From an uncultured Hungatella sp. (lineage in GTDB: Bacteria; Bacillota; Clostridia; Lachnospirales; Lachnospiraceae), in contig CAJTUV010000003.1 in NCBI GenBank assembly GCA_910579515.1, positions 1-64,000 of the forward strand: a DNA stretch of 64,000 nt, written 5' to 3'. Shown piece after piece: positions 52,147-62,117 of the stretch (position 1 is the stretch's first letter; each line of letters opens with the position of its first letter). Made by a program: the position numbers and the translations under genes. The notes beneath the pieces are model-generated. The model did not search any database, had not been told where the DNA came from, and saw only the letters and a program-made list of their open reading frames with translations.

Positions 52147-53121
52147 ATGTTTGAAATTCGCACAGATTTGGCGGTGGAGGAGAAGGAGAGTTTTCCAGGG
52201 AATGGGGGAGAAGTGGGAGGCGTGTCGCTGCGGGAGTGGAAGACAGCTTCCAGTGGAATTAAATTGACTGAGGTTGTAATTCTGGATGAGGAAGGGGCCA
52301 GAGTCATGGGCAAGCCTTTGGGGACTTATATCACCATGGAAGCGGGAAGGCTGAGGAAAAAGGACGAGGGGTATCACAGAGAAGTGTCAGAGGAGCTGGC
52401 CAGTCAGCTGCACAGGATGGTTTCCAGAATGAAAGAAAAGGGGGAACTAGATTTCCACGGACCGGTTCATGTTTTGGTGGCGGGGCTGGGAAATCCGTCG
52501 GTGACACCGGATGCGCTGGGGCCGGGGGTTTTGGGGAACCTGAGAGTGAATCGAAATATGAAGAAAAAATCAGAGAAGGAAGACACGGTTATCAGCGGGA
52601 TTGTCCCTGGAGTTATGGCGCAGACCGGAATGGAGACAGCGGAGATTTTAAAGGGACTTATTCATGAAACGAAACCGGATTTAATTATTGCTATCGACGC
52701 TCTGGCAGCCAGGAGTATCCGCAGGCTGGGAACGACAATTCAGCTGACTGACACAGGAATTCAGCCAGGATCTGGAGTGGGGAATCACCGGCATAGCCTG
52801 ACAAAGGAGAGTCTGGGAGTTCCGGTATTGGCCATTGGCGTGCCGACGGTAGTCGGGGCAGCCGCGATTGTTCATGACACGATTTCTGCCTTAATCGGAA
52901 CGCTGGCCAGCAATATGGGGACAAAGGGAATGGGAGATTTTTTAAAGCAGTTGGATCCAGATGAGCAGTATCAGCTGATTCGAGAGCTGCTGGAACCAGA
53001 ATTTGGCAGCTTTTACGTGACTCCCCCAGACATTGACCAGACATTAAAACAGATTAGTTATACGATTTCTGAGGGAATTCATCTGGCTTTTTATGAAAAT
53101 CCGCAAGAAGAGAGGAAATGA
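52147..53121 (+). CDS. gpr: Germination protease GPR
   Basis: 324 residues. FEIRTDLAVEEKE is the propeptide and cleavage region, VLVAGLGNPSVTPDALGPGV and PGVMAQTGMETAEI the core, and LIIAIDALAARSIRRLGTTIQLTDTGIQPGSGVGNHR the conserved C-terminal half. GPR degrades small acid-soluble spore proteins when spores germinate. CAGGAGGAATTTTGG precedes the ATG. It is divergent from rpsT and followed by spoIIP, a standard arrangement in spore formers. Confidence 0.95.
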   Translation: MFEIRTDLAVEEKESFPGNGGEVGGVSLREWKTASSGIKLTEVVILDEEGARVMGKPLGTYITMEAGRLRKKDEGYHREVSEELASQLHRMVSRMKEKGELDFHGPVHVLVAGLGNPSVTPDALGPGVLGNLRVNRNMKKKSEKEDTVISGIVPGVMAQTGMETAEILKGLIHETKPDLIIAIDALAARSIRRLGTTIQLTDTGIQPGSGVGNHRHSLTKESLGVPVLAIGVPTVVGAAAIVHDTISALIGTLASNMGTKGMGDFLKQLDPDEQYQLIRELLEPEFGSFYVTPPDIDQTLKQISYTISEGIHLAFYENPQEERK

Positions 53122-53157
53122 ATCATATCATAAAAGAAGAAAGCTGGGTGAGATGGT

Positions 53158-54495
53158 ATGAGGCAGAGACATTGGAGTGTGGATCGGATATTAAAGAGCG
53201 TAATGCTGATAGCCGGCGTGGTTCTTAGCGGGGCTTTAGTTGAAAAAAATATATCAGTATGGAGCCCTGGGCACGAGACTGAGGAAAGGCTGGCCAGAGG
53301 GCTGGCCTTCTGGGTCAGGCACAGCTATCCTCTGGGAGACGAAACAGTTTGCAAGGAGCTGACAGGGGACAAGGAGACTGGAAAATCTTCTTCTGAGTCC
53401 TGGCAGGAGCATTTGGGCAAGGAGCTGGCGGCGTGGCTGGGAAAACAGAGCCCTTTTGTCTGTTTTTTTCAGATGCAGGGACAAGAAACAGTACAGGAAA
53501 TGGACCAGGATCCTGCTTACCTGGATTATCTTGAGGGACAGCGGGTCATGAAAGAATCGGCATATCTGCTTTTATTTGGAGATGAAAATACGCAGATGGA
53601 GCCAGAAGAAGTAGCAGAAGTGGAAAAGAGTGAGGAAATTTGGGAAGCGGAGGCTGGGAATATGACCGTCACCGATATGGCGAAGCTGACGCCGGCCTAT
53701 CACGTTCGGGAACAGCCTCTGATTGGAACCCAGTATGTAATGGAACAATTAATGGACTATGATTTTTTGATGCAGCATTTTTATAATGTCCATTCCTCTA
53801 CGACTGCAAGCAGAGAAGAGATGAATGCCAAGAGTATGCTGGAAATGGACTTTTCTCTGGATAAGAATCAAAAAGGCCCTCAGATTCTCATTTATCATAC
53901 TCACTCTCAGGAGACTTATGCGGATTATGGGCCAGACAAGACTGAGGCTACGGTTGTGGGGGTTGGAAATTATCTGACGCAGCTTCTGGAGCAGAAAGGG
54001 TATTCGGTGATTCATGACACAGGGCAGTATGACATTATGAATGGGGAGTTGGATAGAAATCATGCGTATAATTATGCTTTAGAGAGCATCACGGCCATTC
54101 TCCAAAACAATCCTTCGATTCAGGTGGTGCTGGATGTGCACAGGGATGGAGTGAAGGAAAGCTTACATATGGTTTCTCAGGTCAACAATAAGGCCACGGC
54201 TCCGATTATGTTTTTTAACGGCATGAGTCAGACGCCGGAGGGTCCTATCGAATATCTTTCCAATCCTTACAAAAAGGAAAATCTGGCTTTCAGCCTCCAG
54301 ATGCAGCTTGACGCGGCAGCCTATTTTCCAGGACTTACGAGAAAAATTTATTTAAAGGGATTGCGTTATAATCTGCATCTGCGGCCCAGATCTGCCCTGA
54401 TTGAGGTGGGAGCGCAGACCAATACCTATGAAGAAGCCAGAAACGCGATGGAACCTTTGGCGGAGATATTGGATATGGTGTTAAGTGGGCAATAA
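53158..54495 (+). CDS. spoIIP: Stage II sporulation protein P (cell-wall hydrolase)
   Basis: 445 residues with one N-terminal span (about 13-30) and a long acidic linker. The SpoIIP domain (about 225-445) has PQILIYHTHSQETYADY, VGVGNYLTQLLEQKGYSVIHD, IQVVLDVHRDG and SALIEVGAQTNTYEEARNAMEPLAEIL. With SpoIID and SpoIIM it thins the septal wall during engulfment. The ribosome site is weak; ATG 53152 is a possible out-of-frame decoy. Confidence 0.94.
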   Translation: MRQRHWSVDRILKSVMLIAGVVLSGALVEKNISVWSPGHETEERLARGLAFWVRHSYPLGDETVCKELTGDKETGKSSSESWQEHLGKELAAWLGKQSPFVCFFQMQGQETVQEMDQDPAYLDYLEGQRVMKESAYLLLFGDENTQMEPEEVAEVEKSEEIWEAEAGNMTVTDMAKLTPAYHVREQPLIGTQYVMEQLMDYDFLMQHFYNVHSSTTASREEMNAKSMLEMDFSLDKNQKGPQILIYHTHSQETYADYGPDKTEATVVGVGNYLTQLLEQKGYSVIHDTGQYDIMNGELDRNHAYNYALESITAILQNNPSIQVVLDVHRDGVKESLHMVSQVNNKATAPIMFFNGMSQTPEGPIEYLSNPYKKENLAFSLQMQLDAAAYFPGLTRKIYLKGLRYNLHLRPRSALIEVGAQTNTYEEARNAMEPLAEILDMVLSGQ

Positions 54496-54548
54496 AAACC
54501 TTTCTGTACACGCTCTCGCTTAGATTTCACGGTCTTTTATGATTTTTC

Positions 54549-54577
54549 TTGCAAATCCAGGACTTTCAAGGTAATAT
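54549..54577 (+). promoter_or_regulatory. Promoter of lepA
   Basis: TTGCAA (54549-54554), a 17-base spacer and TAATAT (54572-54577), 49 bases before the lepA start. Confidence 0.65.
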
Positions 54578-54626
54578 TAGTAAGAGCTATTTTTAGCAGT
54601 CAGACAGTGAAGAGAAAGGATAGAAC

Positions 54627-56441
54627 ATGGCAGCTATTGATCAAAGTAAAATTCGCAATTTTTGTATTATTGCACATATCGACCATGGAAAGTCAACCCT
54701 TGCAGACAGAATTATCGAGATGACGGGGCTCTTGACCAGCAGGGAGATGCAGTCCCAAGTGCTGGACAATATGGATTTGGAGCGGGAGCGGGGAATTACC
54801 ATCAAGGCTCAGACTGTGCGGACCGTGTATAAGGCAAGAGACGGAAAGGAATACATTTTCAACCTTATTGACACTCCGGGACATGTGGATTTTAATTATG
54901 AGGTGTCCAGAAGCCTGGCCGCTTGCGACGGGGCGATCCTGGTGGTGGATGCAGCTCAGGGAATTGAAGCCCAGACTCTGGCAAATGTTTATCTGGCCCT
55001 GGACCATGACCTGGAAGTGTTTCCGGTCATCAATAAAGTAGACCTTGCCAGTGCAGAGCCAGACAGAGTGGCGGCTGAGATCGAGGATGTAATTGGGCTG
55101 GAAGCACATGATGCTCCCAGGATTTCTGCAAAGACAGGGCTGAACGTGGAGGAGGTGCTGGAGGCCATTGTGGAAAAGATTCCGGCGCCTGACGGAAGCC
55201 TTGAAGAACCTCTCCAGGCTTTGATTTTTGATTCTCTGTACGATTCCTACAAGGGTGTGATTGTGTTTTGCAGGATCAAACAGGGAACCGTGAGAAAAGG
55301 AACCGTGATTCGTATGATGGCCACGGGAGCAGAGGAAGAGGTAGTGGAGGTAGGATACTTTGGCGCGGGTCAGTTTATTCCGTGTGAAGAACTGAGTGCC
55401 GGAATGGTAGGTTATATAACGGCCAGTATCAAGAATGTGAAGGATACGGCTGTGGGAGATACCATTACCGATAAGAATCATCCATGTAAGGAACCGCTGC
55501 CAGGTTACAAAAAGGTTACTTCTATGGTGTACTGCGGCATGTATCCGGCGGACGGAGCCAAGTATAATGATTTGCGGGATGCATTGGAAAAGCTTCAGCT
55601 AAATGACGCCTCGCTTTTCTTTGAACCAGAGACTTCTATTGCTCTGGGATTTGGGTTCCGTTGCGGATTTTTAGGCCTGCTTCATCTGGAAATCATTCAG
55701 GAGCGGCTGGAGCGGGAGTATAACCTGGATTTAGTCACCACAGCCCCAAGCGTTATTTACCGGGTCCATAAGAAAAACGGGGATATGATTGAGCTGACGA
55801 ACCCTTCTAATCTGCCAGACCCTTCAGAGATTGACTACATGGAGGAGCCGATTGTCAGCGCGGAGATTATGGTGACTACAGAGTTTGTAGGAGCTATCAT
55901 GACCTTATGCCAGGAACGCAGAGGCGTGTATCTGGGAATGGAATATATTGAAACCACCCGTGCCATGCTGCGCTATGAGCTTCCCTTAAACGAGATTATA
56001 TATGATTTCTTTGACGCCTTAAAGTCCCGCTCCAGAGGATATGCTTCCTTTGATTATGAGTTGAAGGACTATCAGCAGTCAGAGATGGTAAAGCTTGATA
56101 TTTTGATTAACCGAGAAGAAGTAGACGCTCTTTCTTTTATTGTTCACAAGGATTCTGCTTATGAGAGAGGCAGAAAGATGTGCGAAAAGCTGAAGGATGA
56201 GATTCCCAGACATCTTTTTGAGATTCCCATCCAGGCTGCAGTAGGCGGGAAGGTCATTGCCAGAGAGACCGTAAAAGCTATGAGAAAAGATGTTCTTGCC
56301 AAATGTTATGGCGGCGACATTACCCGTAAAAAGAAGCTTTTAGAGAAACAAAAAGAAGGAAAGAAACGGATGCGCCAGATTGGAAATGTGGAAATTCCAC
56401 AGAAGGCATTTATGAGCGTACTGAAATTGGATGAGGAATAA
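54627..56441 (+). CDS. lepA: Elongation factor 4 (LepA GTPase)
   Basis: 604 residues. The GTPase motifs are AHIDHGKST, ERGITIK, DTPGH and NKVD. Domains II, III and V of EF-G follow, and the LepA-specific C-terminal domain ends with KKLLEKQKEGKKRMRQIGNVEIPQKAFMSVLKLD. It acts on stalled or mis-translocated ribosomes. It ends three bases before hemW. Confidence 0.97.
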   Translation: MAAIDQSKIRNFCIIAHIDHGKSTLADRIIEMTGLLTSREMQSQVLDNMDLERERGITIKAQTVRTVYKARDGKEYIFNLIDTPGHVDFNYEVSRSLAACDGAILVVDAAQGIEAQTLANVYLALDHDLEVFPVINKVDLASAEPDRVAAEIEDVIGLEAHDAPRISAKTGLNVEEVLEAIVEKIPAPDGSLEEPLQALIFDSLYDSYKGVIVFCRIKQGTVRKGTVIRMMATGAEEEVVEVGYFGAGQFIPCEELSAGMVGYITASIKNVKDTAVGDTITDKNHPCKEPLPGYKKVTSMVYCGMYPADGAKYNDLRDALEKLQLNDASLFFEPETSIALGFGFRCGFLGLLHLEIIQERLEREYNLDLVTTAPSVIYRVHKKNGDMIELTNPSNLPDPSEIDYMEEPIVSAEIMVTTEFVGAIMTLCQERRGVYLGMEYIETTRAMLRYELPLNEIIYDFFDALKSRSRGYASFDYELKDYQQSEMVKLDILINREEVDALSFIVHKDSAYERGRKMCEKLKDEIPRHLFEIPIQAAVGGKVIARETVKAMRKDVLAKCYGGDITRKKKLLEKQKEGKKRMRQIGNVEIPQKAFMSVLKLDEE

Positions 56442-56443
56442 GT

Positions 56444-57595
56444 GTGAGAAGACCATTGGAGCTATACCTTCATATTCCTTTTTGTGCAAGGAAATGTGAG
56501 TACTGCGACTTTTTATCAGGGCCGGCTAATGCCACAACCTGTCATGAATATGTGAAACAGTTGATAAAAGAGATTATTTATCAAAGCGCTTTTTGCAAGG
56601 CATACCGCATCACTACGGTTTTTGTGGGCGGTGGAACGCCGTCTATTTTAAGAACGGAAGACCTGGAAACCATCATGAAAACCGTACAAGCCCACTTTTT
56701 CCTGGAGCCGTCGGCGGAAATCACCATAGAGGTAAATCCGGGAACGGTTACTAAGGAAAAGCTGGAGGCTTACCGCAAATGCGGGATTAACCGAATCAGT
56801 ATTGGGCTTCAATCAGCCAATGACCAGGAACTAAAGACTCTTGGAAGGATTCATTCATATGATGAGTTTCTAAAAACGTACCAGAGAGTCCGGCTGGCTG
56901 GTTTTTCCAATGTAAACGTGGATTTAATGTCCGCTCTGCCTGGACAGACAGCCGCATCCTGGAAGACGACGCTGAAAAAGGTAACGATGTTAAAACCAGA
57001 GCATATTTCTGCGTATAGTCTGATGCTTGAAGAAGGAACTCCGTTTTATGAGAAGTACCATGGAAATCCCCAGCTTCTTCCCAACGAGGAGGAGGAGAGG
57101 GAGATCTATTATATGACAAAGGAATTTCTTCATGATCAGGGGTATGAGCGATATGAGATTTCTAATTATGCAAGACCTGGGTATGAGTGCCGGCATAATC
57201 TTGGCTATTGGACCGGAGTGGAATATCTAGGTCTGGGTCTTGGAGCTTCTTCTAATATCGGGCATTTTCGATTTCAAAATGAACCGGATTTACAACGTTA
57301 TCAGAAGATTTCTATGCATGGGGAGAATGTGGGGGAGCATTTGCGCCACAGTCTTGTCCGGCTGTCGGATAAGGAACGGATGGAAGAATTTATGTTTCTT
57401 GGGCTTCGGATGATGAAGGGAGTGTCTGGCAGTGCGTTTCTGCAAAGATTTGGGCAGAATATGTGGAATGTATATGGAGAAGTGTTAAAGAAGCTGGAAG
57501 AGAATCATCTGATTGTGGTTGAAAGTCCTTACGTTCGGTTAAGCGATTTTGGAATTGACATCAGCAATTATGTGCTCAGTGAGTTTTTATTGTAA
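56444..57595 (+). CDS. hemW: Radical SAM haem chaperone HemW
   Basis: 383 residues from GTG 56444. LYLHIPFCARKCEYCDFLSG carries the CxxxCxxC cluster cysteines. FVGGGTPS, EVNPGT, RISIGLQSAND, DLMSALPGQT and YEISNYARPGYECRHNLGYW are typical of HemW (formerly HemN-like). It transfers haem rather than oxidising coproporphyrinogen. The lepA-hemW pair is conserved in Clostridia. Confidence 0.93.
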   Translation: MRRPLELYLHIPFCARKCEYCDFLSGPANATTCHEYVKQLIKEIIYQSAFCKAYRITTVFVGGGTPSILRTEDLETIMKTVQAHFFLEPSAEITIEVNPGTVTKEKLEAYRKCGINRISIGLQSANDQELKTLGRIHSYDEFLKTYQRVRLAGFSNVNVDLMSALPGQTAASWKTTLKKVTMLKPEHISAYSLMLEEGTPFYEKYHGNPQLLPNEEEEREIYYMTKEFLHDQGYERYEISNYARPGYECRHNLGYWTGVEYLGLGLGASSNIGHFRFQNEPDLQRYQKISMHGENVGEHLRHSLVRLSDKERMEEFMFLGLRMMKGVSGSAFLQRFGQNMWNVYGEVLKKLEENHLIVVESPYVRLSDFGIDISNYVLSEFLL

Positions 57596-57618
57596 TCTGA
57601 AAAATAGGGGGGATAGCC

Positions 57619-58500
57619 ATGGTTTTGGAGCGGTTAAAGGCAAGAGAAGGATTTACCCATCAGGAAACGGCTGTGGCAGATTACATTTTAGATCAGATTG
57701 AGTCTATTCAGAGTATGTCGTCTGAGGAGCTGGCCAAAGCCTCTTACACCAGCAAAGCTACCGTAGTTCGGCTTTGCAAAAAGGTTGGGATGGCCGGATA
57801 TCAGGAATTAAAGCTTCAGCTGGTGTCCGAGATGGTAGAAAACATTCGGGTGAACCAGCTTTTGACCTCAGAGCCTGTCAATGACAAAAGTACTTACCAG
57901 GACATTCTGGACACGCTGCCAAAGCTGTATGATAAAGCGATTACAGACGCCAGACTGTGCATGGATAAAAATGTGATGGTGCGGGTGTTTAATCGGATTA
58001 AGGCTGCGGACAGGGTGTTCATCTATGGAAGTGGGATCAGCTATATCCTGGCCCAGTCAGCAGCGTTTAAGTTTGAGACCCTGGGAATGGAGTGCCAGGC
58101 ATGTGAGGCAGTAAATTCCCATTACCTGTCGGCAGCCAAGAAAAAGAAGAGCGTTTCCTTTATTATTACCTTTACAGGAGCCAATCGTTCTATGATAGAC
58201 ACGGCTAGGTACTTAAAGGAAACCACAGACACTTATGTTGTAGGGATTGTAGGGCGTCACAATGAGAAGATCAGGCAGTGGTGCCACGAGATGGTGGAGA
58301 TTCCTTCCAGAGATTCTCTTTTAAGCCTCAAAGTGGTTACCTCTTTTACGGCCACCACGTATGTGCTGGATATCTTTTTTTCCATGTATCTGGCCCAGCA
58401 CTACGAGGAACACGTGCGGTCTTCTCTGGAGATGGTATGTCATGAGTCTTTGCGGACAGCGGTGGATTACTGGAATCTGAAGGAACTTCCTAAGGAGTGA
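57619..58500 (+). CDS. RpiR/MurR-family sugar-responsive regulator
   Basis: 293 residues. An N-terminal helix-turn-helix (QETAVADYILDQIESIQSMSSEELAKASYTSKATVVRLCKKVG) is followed by a SIS sugar-phosphate-binding domain (FIYGSGISYILAQSAAFKFETLG). It probably controls the following beta-glucoside genes in response to a phosphorylated sugar. GGGGGGAT precedes the ATG. Confidence 0.92.
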   Translation: MVLERLKAREGFTHQETAVADYILDQIESIQSMSSEELAKASYTSKATVVRLCKKVGMAGYQELKLQLVSEMVENIRVNQLLTSEPVNDKSTYQDILDTLPKLYDKAITDARLCMDKNVMVRVFNRIKAADRVFIYGSGISYILAQSAAFKFETLGMECQACEAVNSHYLSAAKKKKSVSFIITFTGANRSMIDTARYLKETTDTYVVGIVGRHNEKIRQWCHEMVEIPSRDSLLSLKVVTSFTATTYVLDIFFSMYLAQHYEEHVRSSLEMVCHESLRTAVDYWNLKELPKE

Positions 58501-58515
58501 TAAAATTGTATAGAC

Positions 58516-58549
58516 TGAACCGTTGTTTCAAAAACAGTGGTTCTTTTTT
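58516..58549 (+). terminator. Terminator between the regulator and PTS genes
   Basis: GAACC-G-TTGTTT pairs imperfectly with AAACAG-TGGTTC, followed by TTTTTT. TTGAAACA at 58557-58564 is nearly the inverse of TGTTTCAA within the stem, and could be an RpiR-related site. Confidence 0.65.
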
Positions 58550-58609
58550 GTGGATTTTGAAACACTGAACCAATCCTTTTTTAAAGGGAAGCATTTTCTA
58601 TCAGGTATG

Positions 58610-58618
58610 TGGTACACT
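58610..58618 (+). promoter_or_regulatory. Extended -10 promoter of the PTS operon
   Basis: TG-G-TACACT at 58610-58618 is an extended -10 box. No good -35 box is seen, which is usual for activated promoters. Confidence 0.45.
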
Positions 58619-58655
58619 ATTACCATCAAAAACAGGAATACTTTAGGAGGTATGT

Positions 58656-60539
58656 ATGGATTACAAGAAGCTGGCGCAGCAGATTCTTGAGTACGTTGGC
58701 GGGAAAGACAACGTGACAGGACTGACTCATTGCGCGACAAGGTTACGTTTTAATCTGAAGGACGAGTCTAAGGCAGACACAAAGGCGATTCAGGGTCTTG
58801 CCGGAATTTCCGGCGTGGTGTCCAAAGGCGGTCAGTACCAGGTCATTGTGGGAAGCGATGTGCCTAATGTGTATCTTCCTCTTTCTCAGACATTGAACCT
58901 GGAGGGCGGACAGAAACAGGCTAATACAGACAACGACATGAAATGGTATGAGAAATTTTTTGACTTGATCACTGGTATTTTTACTCCGATCTTGACGCCT
59001 TTGACAGCGGCTGGTATGTTGAAGGCTGTGCTGGCCATCCTGGTAGCCACGAAACTGGTGAGCAACGCCAGCAGCACCTATCAGGTGATCAACTTTATGG
59101 CAGATTCCACCTTCTATTTTCTGCCTATTCTTCTGGCAAATTCGGCTGCCCATAAATTTGGATGCAGTCCTATGCTGGCTATGATGCTGGGTGGTATTCT
59201 GGTTCATCCCAATTTTGTCTCCATGGTAGCTGCCAGTAAGGAAGCACAAGAGGCGATTAAGGTGTTTGGACTGCCTATTTATAACGCTACTTACTCCAGC
59301 AGCGTTATCCCTATCATTCTGGGTGTGTGGTTTATGAGTCTTGTGGAGCCGATTGCGGATAAGATCAGTCCCAAGGCGGTTAAGTTCTTTACAAGACCCC
59401 TTATCACGATTTTGGTAACCGGTTTGGCTACGTTATGCGTATTGGGACCTGTTGGTTACATCATCGCTTCTGGTATCGGAAAAGTGGTGACAACGATCAA
59501 TTCTTTTGCTGGATGGCTGGTACCTACTTTACTTGGCGCGTTCCTCCCATTCCTGGTAATGACCGGAACCCACCATGCGTTGACTTCCATTGGTATCAAC
59601 AACCGTATGACAATAGGTTTCGACAGCTTTATCTACCCAGGACAGCTGGCCTCCAACATTGCTCAGGGCGCGGCGGCTTTGGCTCTGTCCGTTAAGACCA
59701 AGAACCATGATTTAAAGCAGATGTCTTCTGCAAACGGTATTACGGCAGTCTGTGGTATTACAGAGCCGGTACTGTTTGGTGTTACCATGAAATACAAGAC
59801 AAACCTGATTGCAGCCAGCATCGGCGGCGCTGTAGGCGGATTTTTTATGGGAGCTTTAGGAGTAAAGAACTTTAGCGGCGGTTCTCCAGGACTTTTGACT
59901 CTGCCAAGCTACATCGGACTGGATTATCCTATGAGCAACTTCTATCTGGCATGTGCAGGCGCTGCAATCGCTTTTGTGGTTTCCTTTGCGGTTTCCTTTG
60001 TTTTATATAAGGATCCGGCAGAAGACAGTAAGGAAGAAGACAAGGCCCAGACAGCTTCTCAGAATGAACAGAAAAAAGATGCAGTGTTAGCGGCTCCTCT
60101 TGCTGGGAAAAGCGTTCCTCTGTCTGAGGTAAACGATCCTACTTTCGCGCAGGAGATTTTAGGAAAAGGCGGAGCCATTCTCCCTGCAGACGGAAAGCTT
60201 TACGCTCCTGCAGACGGAAAGATTATCACAGTCATGGATACGAAACATGCCATTGGCATGACCGGCAATAACGGCGCTGAGATTTTGATGCATGTGGGAA
60301 TTGACACGGTCCAGTTAAACGGAAAGCATTTCGAGGCAAAGGTTCAGAGCGGCGACAGTGTAAAGAAGGGACAGCTTCTTTTGGAATTTGACGTGGAAGG
60401 GATTAAAAAAGAAGGTTATGATGTGATTACTTCTATTATTATCAGCAATACGCCAAACTATAGTGCAGTGACTTTGAAGAAAACAGGTGATGTTGCCGTA
60501 GGAGAGGAATGGATGGAGCTGAAAGGAGAGAACGCATGA
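58656..60539 (+). CDS. PTS beta-glucoside permease, EIIBCA
   Basis: 627 residues in B-C-A order. EIIB has phosphocysteine Cys26 (GLTHCATRLRFNL). EIIC has about ten spans (about 100-460) with GVTEPVLFG-like motif ITEPVLFGVTMKYK. EIIA at about 490-627 carries KSVPLSEVNDPTFAQEILGKGGAI and phospho-His in LMHVGIDTVQLNGKHF. It imports and phosphorylates an aryl- or alkyl-beta-glucoside or cellobiose. AGGAGG lies before the ATG. Confidence 0.95.
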   Translation: MDYKKLAQQILEYVGGKDNVTGLTHCATRLRFNLKDESKADTKAIQGLAGISGVVSKGGQYQVIVGSDVPNVYLPLSQTLNLEGGQKQANTDNDMKWYEKFFDLITGIFTPILTPLTAAGMLKAVLAILVATKLVSNASSTYQVINFMADSTFYFLPILLANSAAHKFGCSPMLAMMLGGILVHPNFVSMVAASKEAQEAIKVFGLPIYNATYSSSVIPIILGVWFMSLVEPIADKISPKAVKFFTRPLITILVTGLATLCVLGPVGYIIASGIGKVVTTINSFAGWLVPTLLGAFLPFLVMTGTHHALTSIGINNRMTIGFDSFIYPGQLASNIAQGAAALALSVKTKNHDLKQMSSANGITAVCGITEPVLFGVTMKYKTNLIAASIGGAVGGFFMGALGVKNFSGGSPGLLTLPSYIGLDYPMSNFYLACAGAAIAFVVSFAVSFVLYKDPAEDSKEEDKAQTASQNEQKKDAVLAAPLAGKSVPLSEVNDPTFAQEILGKGGAILPADGKLYAPADGKIITVMDTKHAIGMTGNNGAEILMHVGIDTVQLNGKHFEAKVQSGDSVKKGQLLLEFDVEGIKKEGYDVITSIIISNTPNYSAVTLKKTGDVAVGEEWMELKGENA

Positions 60540-61942
60540 GTTTTCCAAAAGATTTCCTCTGGGGAGGCGCCATAGCCGCCAACCAGTGTGAGGGTGCGTA
60601 TAATGAGGATGGCAAGGGCCTGGATATTGAGGATGTGCTTCCTCACGGTCTGAAAACGCCTCCTACCCAGGAGCCGACAGAAGACAATTTAAAACTGAGA
60701 GGCATTGATTTTTATCACAGATACAAAGAGGATATTAAGCTTTTTGCAGAGATGGGCTTTAAATGTTTCCGATTAAGCATTGCGTGGAGCCGGATTTTCC
60801 CTAACGGAGACGACAAGGAGCCTAATGAGGCAGGATTGAAGTTTTATGACGATGTGTTTGACGAGTGCGCAAAGTATGGGATACAGCCGCTGGTCACAAT
60901 TTCTCACTATGAAACGCCCCTGCATCTGGCCAGGGAGTACAATGGATGGAGCAATCGGAAGTTAATTGATTTCTACTTGACATACTGCGAGACTATTTTC
61001 AAACGGTACAAAGATAAAGTGAAATTGTGGATTACCTTCAATGAGATCAATTCCATCATCCATGCGCCGTTTATGAGCGGAGCGATCAACACTCCCACAG
61101 ATCAGTTGACGAATCAGGATTTGTATCAGGCGATTCACCATGAGCTGGTAGCGTCTGCGAAGGCGGTAAAGCTGTGTCATGAGCTGATTCCGGATGCAAA
61201 AATAGGCTGTATGATCCTGGGAGTTACGGTCTACCCTCTCACCTGTAAACCAGAGGACGTAATTGCCATGATGAAAACAGACAGAGACACGTTCCTGTTC
61301 TCTGACGTTCAGGCCAGAGGGTACTATCCCAGCTATGCAAAGCGGGTGTTTGAAGAAAAGGGCGTGAAACTGAACATCACAGATGAGGATAAAGAGGCTC
61401 TTAAAAATACAGTGGATTTCATATCCTTCAGCTACTATTCCTCCTCCTGCATTTCTGCAGATCCAGAGGCAGGGGAAGCGACAAAGAGCAATCTGACCAA
61501 GAATTTAAAGAGAAATCCTTATACCAAGTCCAGCGAGTGGGGATGGCAGATTGATCCAGAGGGCCTTCGGTTTACGTTAAACAAACTTTATGACCGCTAT
61601 CAGAAGCCTCTTTTCATTGTGGAAAATGGACTGGGCGCCAACGACGTGCTGGTAGATGGCAAGGATGGCAAGACGGTGGAGGACGACTACCGGATTGATT
61701 ACATGCGCAAGCATCTACTCCAGGTGGAGGAGGCCTTAAAGGACGGCGTAGACTTAATGGGCTACACCTCATGGGGCTGTATTGATCTGATCTCCTGCTC
61801 CACAGCGGAGATTAAGAAGCGGTACGGATTTATCTATGTGGATTTGAACAGTGACGGAACAGGGAGCATGGAGCGATATAAGAAGAAATCCTTTGAGTGG
61901 TATAAAAATGTGATTGCCACCAATGGAGAAGCTCTGACATAA
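60536..61942 (+). CDS. 6-phospho-beta-glucosidase, GH1
   Basis: 468 residues from ATG 60536 (MSFPKDFLWGGAIAANQCEGAYNEDGKGL), which overlaps the PTS stop by four bases after AAAGGAGAG. Acid/base Glu170 is in ITFNEIN and the nucleophile Glu in FIVENGLG. The C-terminal KKRYGFIYVDLNSDG region has the Lys and Tyr that usually bind a 6-phosphate. It cleaves the phosphorylated beta-glucoside brought in by the permease. Confidence 0.95.
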   Translation: MSFPKDFLWGGAIAANQCEGAYNEDGKGLDIEDVLPHGLKTPPTQEPTEDNLKLRGIDFYHRYKEDIKLFAEMGFKCFRLSIAWSRIFPNGDDKEPNEAGLKFYDDVFDECAKYGIQPLVTISHYETPLHLAREYNGWSNRKLIDFYLTYCETIFKRYKDKVKLWITFNEINSIIHAPFMSGAINTPTDQLTNQDLYQAIHHELVASAKAVKLCHELIPDAKIGCMILGVTVYPLTCKPEDVIAMMKTDRDTFLFSDVQARGYYPSYAKRVFEEKGVKLNITDEDKEALKNTVDFISFSYYSSSCISADPEAGEATKSNLTKNLKRNPYTKSSEWGWQIDPEGLRFTLNKLYDRYQKPLFIVENGLGANDVLVDGKDGKTVEDDYRIDYMRKHLLQVEEALKDGVDLMGYTSWGCIDLISCSTAEIKKRYGFIYVDLNSDGTGSMERYKKKSFEWYKNVIATNGEALT

Positions 61943-61948
61943 AAATGA

Positions 61949-61997
61949 GGTTGGGGAAGCTGATCATTATTAGAACAGCTTTTCCCAGCCTTTTATT
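61949..61997 (+). terminator. Terminator after the GH1 gene
   Basis: GGTTGGGGAAGCTG pairs with CAGCTTTTCCCAGCC (61976-61990) and is followed by TTTTATTT. Confidence 0.75.
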
Positions 61998-62117
61998 TCT
62001 TTGAAAAAAATCGTAAGAAGTATTCAGATTCTTTTAATAGTAATTTATTGGAAGTTCCGATATAATGAACATGGCTGTTAGCCACAGATGTTTTCAGATA
62101 GAGAGGAGAATCATATT

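Noticed and set aside
54693..55481. 262-residue minus-strand frame inside lepA
   Set aside because: Antisense to the GTPase domain of lepA; no family features.
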